Below are positions 15,517 through 22,924 of a DNA stretch of 24,087 nucleotides, piece by piece. A model generated the notes under the pieces. The model made no database searches and was not told the DNA's origin. It worked only from the letters and a program-made list of their open reading frames with translations. The position numbers and the translations under genes are program-made. The DNA is from Candidatus Sabulitectum sp. (GTDB taxonomy: Bacteria > Fermentibacterota > Fermentibacteria > Fermentibacterales > JCC-6), in assembly GCA_023136985.1 (NCBI GenBank), contig JAGLQD010000216.1:1-24087 (forward strand), written 5' to 3'. Within the stretch, counting starts at the first letter, position 1. Each line of letters opens with the position of its first letter.

Positions 15517-15918
15517 TTATCTTTCTCCTGCAGTGATTGCATTGAATGCGCAGGCTTCTGCGCAGGCTGGTTTGCCGCCGCAGAGATCGCATTTGAGAGG
15601 CGTTTTTCCCTTCAGAAACATTGCTCCGTACGGGCAAGCTGAAATGCACTTTCCGCACATTACACAGAGATCATAGTTTATTTTCCATGCCCCTGTGTGC
15701 TCGTCTTTGAATATGGCTTCAGCGGGACAGACCGCCCTGCACATGGGATATTCACACTGCCTGCAGTAGGTGACAGAGTTGAGCCCGGAAAAGAATTCCA
15801 GGTTTATTTGTATGGCTGATGCTGATCTGTCATGTATGCCCAGATGAACAAGGGCACAGACAGTCTGACAGTTCAGGCATCCTGTGCACAGGTTGGATTT
15901 TACCCTCAGTTCTACCAT
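15517..15918 (-). CDS. Four-cluster polyferredoxin, AOR electron-transfer subunit (DmsB/BamC-like)
   Basis: 133 aa. Sixteen cysteines in four groups (11/14/17/21, 52/55/60/64, 85/88/91/95, 110/113/119/123) can hold four [4Fe-4S] clusters in the DmsB/HycB-type arrangement, for example CTGCLNCQTVC and CVMCGKCISACPYGA. Such subunits accompany AOR-type catalytic subunits and relay electrons to ferredoxin or other acceptors. No signal peptide is present, so it is cytoplasmic. ATG at 15918 has AAAGG about 6 nt upstream. It is the first gene of the unit, with a TTGACA promoter candidate and a palindrome just ahead of it. The AOR gene follows after 3 nt. Confidence 0.92.
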   Translation of the reverse strand: MVELRVKSNLCTGCLNCQTVCALVHLGIHDRSASAIQINLEFFSGLNSVTYCRQCEYPMCRAVCPAEAIFKDEHTGAWKINYDLCVMCGKCISACPYGAMFLKGKTPLKCDLCGGKPACAEACAFNAITAGER

Positions 15919-15937
15919 ATATGCCTTTCTCTGTTTT

Positions 15938-15972
15938 CAGCACAAAATGGGTGCTGTGTACCGCAGTGTCAA
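15938..15972 (-). promoter_or_regulatory. Candidate promoter with palindromic operator for the AOR operon
   Basis: On the minus strand, a perfect -35 TTGACA (15967-15972) is followed after 17 nt by a weak -10 CATTTT (15944-15949). Transcription would start near 15937, leaving a short leader with the AAAGG site before ATG 15918. The inverted repeat CAGCAC-N7-GTGCTG (15938-15943 and 15951-15956) overlaps the -10 box and start point, where a repressor would bind. No regulator gene is adjacent. Confidence 0.45.
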
Positions 15973-15976
15973 GTAA

Positions 15977-16006
15977 CTGGCAGGCTTTTCGGTATTCTGC
16001 TATTAT
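15977..16006 (+). promoter_or_regulatory. Candidate promoter for the YgjP-type peptidase gene
   Basis: CTGGCA (15977-15982), 18 nt spacer, TATTAT (16001-16006). The -10 matches the sigma-70 consensus at 5 of 6 positions, the -35 at 4 of 6. It would give a leader of about 50 nt before ATG 16066. It sits back-to-back with the AOR promoter candidate. Confidence 0.3.
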
Positions 16007-16065
16007 CACGCCTGCTTCAAATCAGTTTTTCAGACAGATCAAATTTGTAACAGGTGGTACGAGAA

Positions 16066-16737
16066 ATGGACATTTGCGATCAAGAGGGATACTCGGTAAG
16101 ACTCAGCAGGAGAGCCTGCAGGGTAAGCATCAGGGTTTCTCCCGGAAGAGTTTTAGTTACTGCTCCTCCAGGGACGGATCGTGAATTCATTAATGCGTTT
16201 GTTGCCAGCAGAGAAAACTGGATAAAAGAGAAGCTTGCATTCTTCAATGACTGCAGCGGACCTCTGCCACTGACTGAGGTCAGGGATGGAACAACTTTGT
16301 GGCTTTTCGGTAAAGAAGTTTCTCTGCAGCAGGTCAGGAACCAGCCTCATCCTGCTCTTCAGGGTGACAGGTTGCTTCTGGGATCGGAATGGTTTTCCGG
16401 TGGCAGACTCTCCCAATGGCTTGATGATCAGCTTCTTCAGGTGGTGACTTCATTTGCACACAGTTATTCAGAGAAAACAGGAATGAGCCCTGAACGGATC
16501 AGGCTCGGTAATGCCAGAACCAGATGGGGAAGTTGTAATGCAGGGGGAGTTGTAATGATGAACAGAAAGCTTGTTCATGCCCCTTTGGATGTGATCGAAT
16601 ACGTACTTATACACGAGCTGGTTCATCTTAGGCACAGAAACCACTCTCGACTTTTCTGGGGCACATTAGAACAATATCTTGGAGAAGTGAAGTCGCAGAG
16701 AAAATGGCTGAGGTTGCAGGGAGCCCTGCTGATCTGA
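16066..16737 (+). CDS. YgjP/DUF45-type zinc metallopeptidase
   Basis: About 223 aa from ATG 16066, which has GGTGG about 8 nt upstream; an in-frame GTG at 16054 would add four residues. The DUF45 layout is clear: an N-terminal beta domain (RRACRVSIRVSPGRVLVTAPPG), the family motif RTRWGSC at about 156-161, the zinc motif HELVHLRH at about 187-194, and the third ligand region NHSRLFW at about 196-202 (numbered from the GTG). Physiological substrates of this family are poorly known. The protein is soluble and cytoplasmic. It is a single gene convergent with the secreted M28 peptidase, with a hairpin between them. Confidence 0.9.
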   Translation: MDICDQEGYSVRLSRRACRVSIRVSPGRVLVTAPPGTDREFINAFVASRENWIKEKLAFFNDCSGPLPLTEVRDGTTLWLFGKEVSLQQVRNQPHPALQGDRLLLGSEWFSGGRLSQWLDDQLLQVVTSFAHSYSEKTGMSPERIRLGNARTRWGSCNAGGVVMMNRKLVHAPLDVIEYVLIHELVHLRHRNHSRLFWGTLEQYLGEVKSQRKWLRLQGALLI

Positions 16738-16747
16738 CAGGGAAGTC

Positions 16748-16775
16748 AGGGGAAAAGACCGAGATCCTTTCCCCT
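16748..16775. terminator. Hairpin between convergent genes, possible bidirectional terminator
   Basis: An eight-pair stem AGGGGAAA (16748-16755) with TTTCCCCT (16768-16775) and a 12-nt loop. It lies 10 nt after the YgjP-type gene and 11 nt after the end of the opposing M28 gene. There is no long T-run on either side, so termination may be factor-assisted. Confidence 0.5.
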
Positions 16776-16786
16776 CTGAACAGTCG

Positions 16787-18325
16787 TTATCTTGTAATTA
16801 CCATTCTTGTTGTGGCTGATTCCCCGTTTGCATCCAGTCGAAGAAGATATATTCCAGGAGAAAGTGATTCCACATTCATATTCACAAGGGTTGATCCTGC
16901 AGGAAGTGTCTCTGAGTGACTCTGTACTTCTCTGCCGGAGACATCGAAAAGACTGAGTTTTACCGAACCTGTGAGTGGAACAGTGATAACTGTCGAAGCA
17001 ACAGAAGTAACAGGATTTGAAGATAATCTCATAGAGGTGGTTGCAGTCTCAGTTTGAAATGATTCTTCACTAATACCGGTATTGTCAGGTACTGCAAGGT
17101 ATGCAACTGTAGCGATGGCCGCCTTGGCCATATTGGTACCGAATGGAAAATACTGAAGATAGTTTGCCATCAGGTCTGTGGTCTGGTGGTAGTGAGGGTT
17201 GGACCAGACTGCTTTTTCTATGGTGAGCATTGCAGCATATCCCGCGTTCCAGAAACTGGCATGATCGCTGGCGGATACCGGGGAGGTGGCAACTATTTTT
17301 TCAAGAGCGGGTACATAGGTATCACTCAGCGCATTGAATGCAAGTCCAAGACCGGTTGATGCGGTGTTGTAGTGCAGCCATGCCTGATCCTCAGAGGCAG
17401 GGCCGTAGAAGATCATATCAAGATTAACAACACCAAGAATATCACTTCCTGCAGCAGCAGCAGAGTCGGCAAAGTGTTCGCTTCCGTAGAGACCCTGCTC
17501 TTCTCCTCCCCAGAGAATGTAAAGAACTGTGTATTCGAAGCTGTACTGGCTCATTATTCTTGCAGCTTCCATTACCGCCGCAGAGCCGCTGCCGTTGTCA
17601 TCAGCACCTGGAGCATCTGTCTGGGAATATGGAGAGATGCTGTCCAGGTGGCCGCAGATGATCCAGTATTGAGCCGGATTAACAGTGCCGGTCTGAGTTG
17701 CAACTACATTCTGACAGTCGTATCCCTGCATTGAAAAGTGCCTGATCTCTGAATCCAGACCGTAGGAGTTAAACCTGTCATTGCTCCAGTCGCAAGCGGT
17801 ATCAAAACCATCGGTATTGGAATATCTGGTAAGGTAGCTCTGGTAATTGGTGGTAATAGAAATAAGGCTGTCCTGGCTGACTGCTGCAACAATGTCTGCA
17901 ACAGTGTCATCGTACCCTCTTGTAAGAGGTATTGGAAGAGGAGATGAAGGGGCCAGCGTTTCTCTCAGTGGCTGAACCATAAAGATATCAGATCGAAGAA
18001 AATCACCTCTCAAAGGTCTGAGAAGTCTTACTATCAGGGTGTTTCCGTTCTGGTAAACAACGCTGCCCAGTTCTGTTGCCTGTAGAATCCCATTGTCATT
18101 GCGAACGGTTACAAGGGCATATTCTTCGAGACTTTCTGCACCAGTGTCAAGAAGCTCTCCCTTCTTTTCAAGGGAACCGAAAGCAACCACATGGTTACTC
18201 TGTCGAAGAACTATCACATACGAATCTGCTGGTTCTGCCCGACAGTCGGGAATAGTGAACAGTGCTTCTACTGCCAGGGAGGCTGTAGTCAGCAGAAAGA
18301 GCGCAAGAAGAATGGAGATTTTCAT
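16787..18325 (-). CDS. Secreted M28 zinc aminopeptidase with type IX sorting domain
   Basis: 512 aa. The signal peptide covers residues 1-21 (MKISILLALFLLTTASLAVEA). An N-terminal beta domain of about 130 residues precedes the M28 catalytic domain. Its metal ligands are complete: GHLDS (H226), GADDNGSG (D242), GGEEQG (E275/E276), VNLDMI (D303) and NPHYHQTTD (H380), with SDHASFW before the last. Residues about 430-512 are a Por/type IX C-terminal sorting domain (LSSNPV, LFDVSGREV, SPGIYLLRLD, final VITR). It should be exported to the surface or medium to degrade peptides. The ATG at 18325 has GAGGTG a few bases upstream. It is probably monocistronic. Confidence 0.93.
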   Translation of the reverse strand: MKISILLALFLLTTASLAVEALFTIPDCRAEPADSYVIVLRQSNHVVAFGSLEKKGELLDTGAESLEEYALVTVRNDNGILQATELGSVVYQNGNTLIVRLLRPLRGDFLRSDIFMVQPLRETLAPSSPLPIPLTRGYDDTVADIVAAVSQDSLISITTNYQSYLTRYSNTDGFDTACDWSNDRFNSYGLDSEIRHFSMQGYDCQNVVATQTGTVNPAQYWIICGHLDSISPYSQTDAPGADDNGSGSAAVMEAARIMSQYSFEYTVLYILWGGEEQGLYGSEHFADSAAAAGSDILGVVNLDMIFYGPASEDQAWLHYNTASTGLGLAFNALSDTYVPALEKIVATSPVSASDHASFWNAGYAAMLTIEKAVWSNPHYHQTTDLMANYLQYFPFGTNMAKAAIATVAYLAVPDNTGISEESFQTETATTSMRLSSNPVTSVASTVITVPLTGSVKLSLFDVSGREVQSHSETLPAGSTLVNMNVESLSPGIYLLRLDANGESATTRMVITR

Positions 18326-18365
18326 TATTCACCTCTTAGGAAAAGGATGTGTGTGCGGACAATGT

Positions 18366-18395
18366 AACATACTAAAAAGGTACGAAAAGAATCAA
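18366..18395 (-). promoter_or_regulatory. Weak candidate promoter for the secreted M28 gene
   Basis: TTGATT (18390-18395), 18 nt spacer, TATGTT (18366-18371), each matching sigma-70 boxes at 4 of 6 positions. The leader would be about 35 nt and contain the GAGGTG ribosome site. The opposite strand carries TATAAG (18429-18434) as a possible -10 for the gene at 18463, without a clear -35. Confidence 0.25.
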
Positions 18396-18462
18396 AGGTC
18401 ATGACGAACAGCATTACTCGTCTTATGTTATAAGTTAGCAATTTTACAAACTGGAGAAACAA

Positions 18463-19089
18463 ATGAAAAAAATTATCGCAGTATCTATTTTGCTCAGCAG
18501 CTTTGTTGTTGCAGGGGAAATAGAGATAGGGACTCCTGACTTTGAGTCTCTTAATCCATTCTGTCATTGAAACGGTGATGCAAGACGCCATCAGGTGATG
18601 GTAACAGCTGAAGACATGGGCGGAATTCCTTTAGAGATAACCGCATTGGGATTCATGCCTTCAGAGTATTCGGAAAAAACAGGCTCATACCAGGAGTTCA
18701 CTCTATCCCTTGGGTATACCGATCTTGATGAACTCACAATGAAATTTAATGAGAATTGGAGCTTGGCCCCTGCGCAGGTGTTTTATGATCCACAGGTGGA
18801 TCTTACAAATGTAACTGGTGGTCAGTGGATCATGTTCGAATTCAGTGAGATCTTTTCTTACGACGGATCATCCACTCTTCTGTACGAGTTGTCATGGGAC
18901 GGACCTGTTGATCCACCTGACAGCAGAATTTATTCCATGAACTGGGAGGATTCCGGTAACAGTGCTCTTGTTGGGTACTCACCTGATTCCACATCAGGTT
19001 ATCTCACAACAGTTGTTCCCAACCTTCTGTTTGTAACCACCCAGGCTCTGGAAGCACAAACCTTCGGGGCGATCAAGAATTCTTTCTAA
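18463..19089 (+). pseudogene. Secreted hypothetical protein gene interrupted by in-frame TGA
   Basis: ATG 18463 follows GGAG (about 7 nt upstream) and begins a good signal peptide (MKKIIAVSILLSSFVVAGEI). At codon 36 (18568-18570) a TGA interrupts NPFCH-stop-NGDARRHQVM. The same frame then stays open for 172 codons to TAA 19087-19089, with coherent protein-like sequence rich in Asp, Gly and Trp (IMFEFSEIF, YELSWDGPVD, YSMNWEDSG). No frameshift is needed, so a single TGG-to-TGA change is the simplest reading. Other genes here end in TGA, so a changed code is unlikely. An ATG at 18598 has no good ribosome site and would lose export. I do not recognise the family. The 3' end overlaps the opposing SpoU gene by 17 nt. 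Confidence 0.65.
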
Positions 19090-19858
19090 ACAGGTTAGAT
19101 AGAAGAATTGATGCGCTGACCCCGGCGTTGAGGGATTCCACATCTTTCACCATTGGAATAGAGACTGCGTCAGAGATAAGTGATTCTGATGTTTGTGAAA
19201 TCCCGTGGGCTTCAGAACCAATAATGATGCATACCGGTTTTGCCAGGTCATTGAAAAGTTCTGCCATGGGCCTGCCGTCACTTCTTGCTCCCAGGAAACA
19301 ATAACCGGAGTGCTTTGCCTGTATCTCTTTCAGATCATCAACTTCACAGATAGGTATTGCGGAGTTGATGCCTGCAGCGGATCTGGTCACTTTAGGGCTC
19401 CATGGAAAGACGCTGCCCTTTAGAAAGATCACACCGGAGCAACCAAAAGCGGAAGCAGAACGAATAGCTGTACCGGCGTTTCCAGGGTCTGCTATCCTGT
19501 CAAGAACCAGAACAGTTTTCCCGGTAAACAAATCGTCTGTGGAATATTCCGGAGTTGGACAGATGGCGGTAATTCCCTGAGGTGTTTCTGTATTAGAGAT
19601 CCCGGCGAAGATATCTTCCGGTACCTGAATCACAGAGTGTCCACTGCTGTCGGCTGCTTCTGCAACCATTGCGGCTTCTTTTGATGCCTGCTGGCTAAGC
19701 ACCACAAAATCAATTGATCCGTGGCGGGAAAGGTGGTCTCGTATGAATTTAGGCCCCTCCATGAGAAATCTGTTCCTTTTCCTGCAGGAAGAAGGCTTTT
19801 CAAGTGCCATTGCAAGTTTTATACGAATGTTGGCTCTGCTGGTTATTGGATGGATCAC
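19073..19858 (-). CDS. SpoU/TrmH-family RNA 2'-O-methyltransferase
   Basis: 261 aa. A SAM-dependent ribose methyltransferase for rRNA or tRNA. The N-terminal substrate-binding domain (residues about 27-100, NRFLMEGPKFIRDHL) precedes the knotted SPOUT domain with its three motifs: DPGNAGTAIRSA at about 124-135, IIIGSEAHGIS at about 215-225, and SIPMVKDVESLNAGVSASILL at the C-terminus. RlmB-like or TsnR-like targets cannot be separated from sequence alone. The GTG start at 19858 overlaps the upstream epimerase stop by 4 nt (GTGA), so translation is coupled. It is the last gene of the mmd run and overlaps the opposing gene end by 17 nt. Confidence 0.92.
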   Translation of the reverse strand: MIHPITSRANIRIKLAMALEKPSSCRKRNRFLMEGPKFIRDHLSRHGSIDFVVLSQQASKEAAMVAEAADSSGHSVIQVPEDIFAGISNTETPQGITAICPTPEYSTDDLFTGKTVLVLDRIADPGNAGTAIRSASAFGCSGVIFLKGSVFPWSPKVTRSAAGINSAIPICEVDDLKEIQAKHSGYCFLGARSDGRPMAELFNDLAKPVCIIIGSEAHGISQTSESLISDAVSIPMVKDVESLNAGVSASILLSNLFRKNS

Positions 19859-20838
19859 TGAGTACCTTCAGGAATACCGTACTCAATTATTTTTCTGATG
19901 ATGGAAGTTGTGTCAGATTCAGGGCGGATACCAGTCAGGTCTACAAGTCTGGATACATCAGGTACTCTGCGCTGCATATCCTCAAAACCTGAGGGATAGG
20001 CATCCTCATACGGTACGATGATTATCTCTGATTCAGATACGGAGATCTCCCGTACTCTTCGGGCCAGCTCAAGAATCGTAATTTCTTCTGTAGAACCGAT
20101 ATTGATTACTTTTCCCACAGCTTCAGGAGTATCCATTAGAGCAAGAACGCAGTCTACTACTTCTGACACCAGACTGAAGCACCGTGTCTGCGTACCATTA
20201 CCGAATACGGTTATTGGCTTTCCGGTCAGCGCCTGGTTGATAAAACGCGGGAGAACCATTCCATATCTGCCGGATTGTCTGGGACCAACCGTATTAAAGA
20301 ATCTGCATATAACAACAGGAAGCCCGTAGGAATGGTTGTACGCAAGTGCCAGAAACTCATCCAGAGCCTTGGAACAGGCGTAACTCCATCTGTTTCTGGA
20401 GGTGGGCCCCAGAACGATGTCTCCGTCCTCTTTGAAAGGAACCTTCCAGCTTTTTCCATAAACTTCGCTGGTAGATGCTATGAAAACCTTTGTGTTGTTC
20501 TTCCTGGCGGCTCTAAGAATGTTCTCTGTTCCGCTCACATTAGTCTCAATGGTTTCAACAGGCTTGTTTATTACATTTTCCACACCGACTGCTGCTGCGA
20601 GATGGATTACTTCATCACACATATCCACAGATCTGTTAACCGTTTCAACAGACAGCACGGAACCCTGAATAAATTCGAAGCGACTTGAGGTAAGAAGCGT
20701 TTCAATGTTCCCAATACTTCCGGTTGAAAGATCATCAAGAACACAAACTGATCTGCCTTCTGATATCAGTCGTTCGCACAGGTGGGAGCCGATAAATCCG
20801 GCTCCCCCTGTTACAAGGTAATCAAATCGGCCGGCCAC
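19855..20838 (-). CDS. NAD-dependent sugar-nucleotide epimerase/dehydratase (extended SDR)
   Basis: 327 aa. The Rossmann motif VTGGAGFIGSHL is at 9-20, with DDLSTG at 35-40 for NAD. Active-site elements are TSEVYG (123-128) and the YxxxK pair Y153/K157 in SYACSKALDE. The stretch CRFFNTVGPRQSGRYGMVLP is typical of UDP-sugar epimerases and UDP-glucuronate decarboxylases. Exact substrate is undecided (UDP-glucose, UDP-glucuronate or relatives). The GTG at 20838 shares one base with the TAG of mmdB, so it is read as part of the mmd transcript although its role in envelope or glycan synthesis is different. Confidence 0.92.
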   Translation of the reverse strand: MAGRFDYLVTGGAGFIGSHLCERLISEGRSVCVLDDLSTGSIGNIETLLTSSRFEFIQGSVLSVETVNRSVDMCDEVIHLAAAVGVENVINKPVETIETNVSGTENILRAARKNNTKVFIASTSEVYGKSWKVPFKEDGDIVLGPTSRNRWSYACSKALDEFLALAYNHSYGLPVVICRFFNTVGPRQSGRYGMVLPRFINQALTGKPITVFGNGTQTRCFSLVSEVVDCVLALMDTPEAVGKVINIGSTEEITILELARRVREISVSESEIIIVPYEDAYPSGFEDMQRRVPDVSRLVDLTGIRPESDTTSIIRKIIEYGIPEGTQ

Positions 20839-22049
20839 TAGTGGGGCACCATGCTCAGAAGTACACCAGCGGCAATAGCACTGCCGATAACACCGGCTAC
20901 ATTGGGAGCCATGGCATGCATCAACAGGTGATTGCTCTTGTCATACTTGCGGCCTTCCACTTCTACAACCCTGGCTGCGTCAGGAACTGCACTTACGCCG
21001 GCTGCCCCAACCAGGGGATTCAGCTTGTTGTCGCCCTTCAGGAAGAGGTTCATGAACTTGGCGAACAGCAAGCCTCCCGCGGTTGCAATTGCAAAACTTA
21101 GAGCACCCAGTACGAAGATCTTTATGGAATCTGTGGTAAGGAAGTATCTGGCCTGGGTGCTGGTACCAACACTGAATCCAAGAAGAATAACAACGATATT
21201 GTTCAAAGAGCCCTGGGCACTGTCAGCAAGCCTTTTTGTAACTCCACTTTCTTTAAGAAGGTTGCCGAAGAAAAGCATTCCAAGAAGGGTGATTGCACCT
21301 GGGGCAATGAAGGCGGTGATGAAGAATGCGATTACGGGGAACAGTATTTTCTCTGTTGTGGAGACATGCCTGGTGGGTTTCATCTTGCGTCTGCGTTCTT
21401 CGTCAGTGGTGAGAAGACGCATTATCGGAGGTTGTATTACAGGTACCAGACCCATGTAGGAGTATGCGGCTATGGCAATGGCACCCAGCAGGTGCGGAGC
21501 CATCTGGCTTGCAACAAAGATCGCAGTGGGGCCATCTGCGCCCCCTATGATCCCAATTGCCGCAGCTTCCTGAATATTGAATCCAAGCAGGAGAGAACCA
21601 AGCAGAGTGATAAAGATGCCGATCTGTGCTGCTGCACCAAGAAGAAGAAGCTTGGGGTTGGAGAGCAGGGCACTGAAGTCGGTCATGGCACCGATTCCCA
21701 GGAAGATCAGGGGAGGAAAAAGACCGCTGGAGACGCCGAAATAGAACATCTTGAAGACCGACTGCTGTCCTCCCAGTGTGTCCAGGTATCCGATCGGGAT
21801 CAGATCCGGATTGTACGGCATGTTACCGGCGATAATTCCAAAGCCGATGGGAATAAGAAGCAGAGGCTCATAATCTTTCTTGATGGCAAGATAGATCATG
21901 ACAATTCCCATAACGATCATGATCAAGTTACCATACTCCAGCTGACCGAAACCTGAATCACCCAGATAGCTGGCAAAGCTGATATCGTTGATATTCAGTT
22001 CTCCCGAGTTTGCTGTGAGTGCAGTTAGAAGCCGGGTAGCTAATGTCAT
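20838..22049 (-). CDS. mmdB: Sodium-pumping methylmalonyl-CoA decarboxylase, beta subunit
   Basis: 403 aa integral membrane protein of the OadB/MmdB/GcdB family, with about ten hydrophobic segments. It decarboxylates carboxybiotin and couples this to sodium export. The conserved core GIIGGADGPTAIFVASQM carries the sodium/proton-binding Asp (D172), followed by the invariant YSYMGLVPVIQPPIM (about 196-210) and VPDAARV near the C-terminus. ATG 22049 is 12 nt after the mmdC stop. The gene order alpha-delta-gamma-beta matches methylmalonyl-CoA decarboxylase operons, and the alpha subunit supports this over oxaloacetate or glutaconyl-CoA versions. The stop overlaps the epimerase start by one base. 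Confidence 0.94.
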   Translation of the reverse strand: MTLATRLLTALTANSGELNINDISFASYLGDSGFGQLEYGNLIMIVMGIVMIYLAIKKDYEPLLLIPIGFGIIAGNMPYNPDLIPIGYLDTLGGQQSVFKMFYFGVSSGLFPPLIFLGIGAMTDFSALLSNPKLLLLGAAAQIGIFITLLGSLLLGFNIQEAAAIGIIGGADGPTAIFVASQMAPHLLGAIAIAAYSYMGLVPVIQPPIMRLLTTDEERRRKMKPTRHVSTTEKILFPVIAFFITAFIAPGAITLLGMLFFGNLLKESGVTKRLADSAQGSLNNIVVILLGFSVGTSTQARYFLTTDSIKIFVLGALSFAIATAGGLLFAKFMNLFLKGDNKLNPLVGAAGVSAVPDAARVVEVEGRKYDKSNHLLMHAMAPNVAGVIGSAIAAGVLLSMVPH

Positions 22050-22061
22050 TCAGCTTCCCCC

Positions 22062-22499
22062 CTAACCTATGCTCATGATGAGGGCATTCTCCAGAATGGT
22101 GTCGCCCTCCTTTACTGGAATTGCTGAGACCTTTCCGCTTACAGGGGCCTCAATCTCATTCTCCATTTTCATTGCTTCCATTATAGCCACAGTTTGACCT
22201 TCAGAAACCTGATCGCCAACTGCAACAAGAACTTTAAGGATAGCACCCGGGAGTGGTGCCAGGATCTTACCGATACCCGAGGTTTTGCCTGGAGCGGTAG
22301 TTTTGTCAGGGGCGGCAGACGCGTCAGGCACAGCTCGTCCCCTGGATAACTTCGGAGTCTTCTGTGATTTGCTTCTGGGAAATTCAACACCCACTGTGTA
22401 GGTGCGATCATCCAGAGTAACTTCTACGCTTTCATCTTCTATTCGGCCGATGTTAACCGAGTAAGACTTGTCGTTAACGGTTATCTTGTACTCGGGCAT
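22062..22499 (-). CDS. mmdC: Biotin carrier subunit of methylmalonyl-CoA decarboxylase
   Basis: 145 aa. The C-terminal biotinyl domain (about 77-145) has the biotin-attachment motif EAMKMEN with K111. A short N-terminal domain (about 1-45) and a Pro/Ala/Lys/Thr-rich flexible linker (about 46-75, SAAPDKTTAPGKTSG) let the biotin arm swing between the alpha and beta subunits. It carries CO2 from the carboxyltransferase to the membrane decarboxylase. The ATG at 22499 shares one base with the TAA of the preceding mmdD gene (TAATG), which implies coupled translation and matched stoichiometry. Confidence 0.94.
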   Translation of the reverse strand: MPEYKITVNDKSYSVNIGRIEDESVEVTLDDRTYTVGVEFPRSKSQKTPKLSRGRAVPDASAAPDKTTAPGKTSGIGKILAPLPGAILKVLVAVGDQVSEGQTVAIMEAMKMENEIEAPVSGKVSAIPVKEGDTILENALIMSIG

Positions 22500-22924
22500 T
22501 ACCTGCTCCTGTTCCTTTGTCTGAATGCAGCCCGATCAATAAATACTTTTGATCGCCCTGCCTGTCTCCATGGTGAATAGGGTCGTTCGTACATCTCCCA
22601 TGTAAGCTTCATGTCTTCCATCTGGTTTACCTTCAAAAAGTGAGCGTGAATGGCCGTTGTGATTGCAACGATCTCCGGACCTGTAAGCTCTTCTGTTCCT
22701 GTTCCTGTTCCTGTTTCTGTTTCTGTTCCTGATTTTTCTTCTTTAACTGCTGTCTTTTTCCTGCCCTCAGCCATTCTCTTTATCAACGGCAGTGATAATG
22801 AAAGAATAACGAGACCCATAAACACCGTGCCCATTCCAATCAGGGACAGCCTGATACCAATGTTGATCAGCTGCTGATCAGGTGTTGCAGACATCACAGC
22901 TTGAAGTAGTGTTGCAACTGCCAT
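22499..22924 (-). CDS. mmdD: OadG/MmdD-type small membrane subunit of the sodium pump
   Basis: 141 aa. One transmembrane helix at about 24-47 (IRLSLIGMGTVFMGLVILSLS), then a Thr/Gly/Glu linker (ETETGTGTGTEE) encoded by hexanucleotide repeats, then a conserved C-terminal helix (PEIVAITTAIHAHFLKV). The layout is that of OadG/MmdD, which stabilises the complex and ties the alpha subunit to the membrane. The basic C-terminal tail (WRQAGRSKVF...RQRNRSR) is longer than in many relatives. Its ATG overlaps the mmdA stop and its stop overlaps the mmdC start, each by one base (TAATG). Confidence 0.88.
   Translation of the reverse strand: MAVATLLQAVMSATPDQQLINIGIRLSLIGMGTVFMGLVILSLSLPLIKRMAEGRKKTAVKEEKSGTETETGTGTGTEELTGPEIVAITTAIHAHFLKVNQMEDMKLTWEMYERPYSPWRQAGRSKVFIDRAAFRQRNRSR
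22691..22730. repeat. Hexanucleotide tandem repeat inside mmdD
   Basis: Six consecutive CTGTTC/CTGTTT units at 22693-22728, read on the plus strand, encode the alternating Thr-Glu/Thr-Gly linker of MmdD on the minus strand. Since the unit is six bases, gain or loss of units changes linker length without shifting the frame. Confidence 0.7.

Noticed and set aside
18568..18605. Selenocysteine insertion signal after the in-frame TGA
   Set aside because: Only a 5-bp stem (TGATG/CATCA) follows, without bacterial SECIS features, and the protein is a secreted non-redox type.
20932..21956. Long plus-strand open frames (175 and 196 codons) opposite mmdB
   Set aside because: They are antisense shadows of the well-supported mmdB coding sequence.
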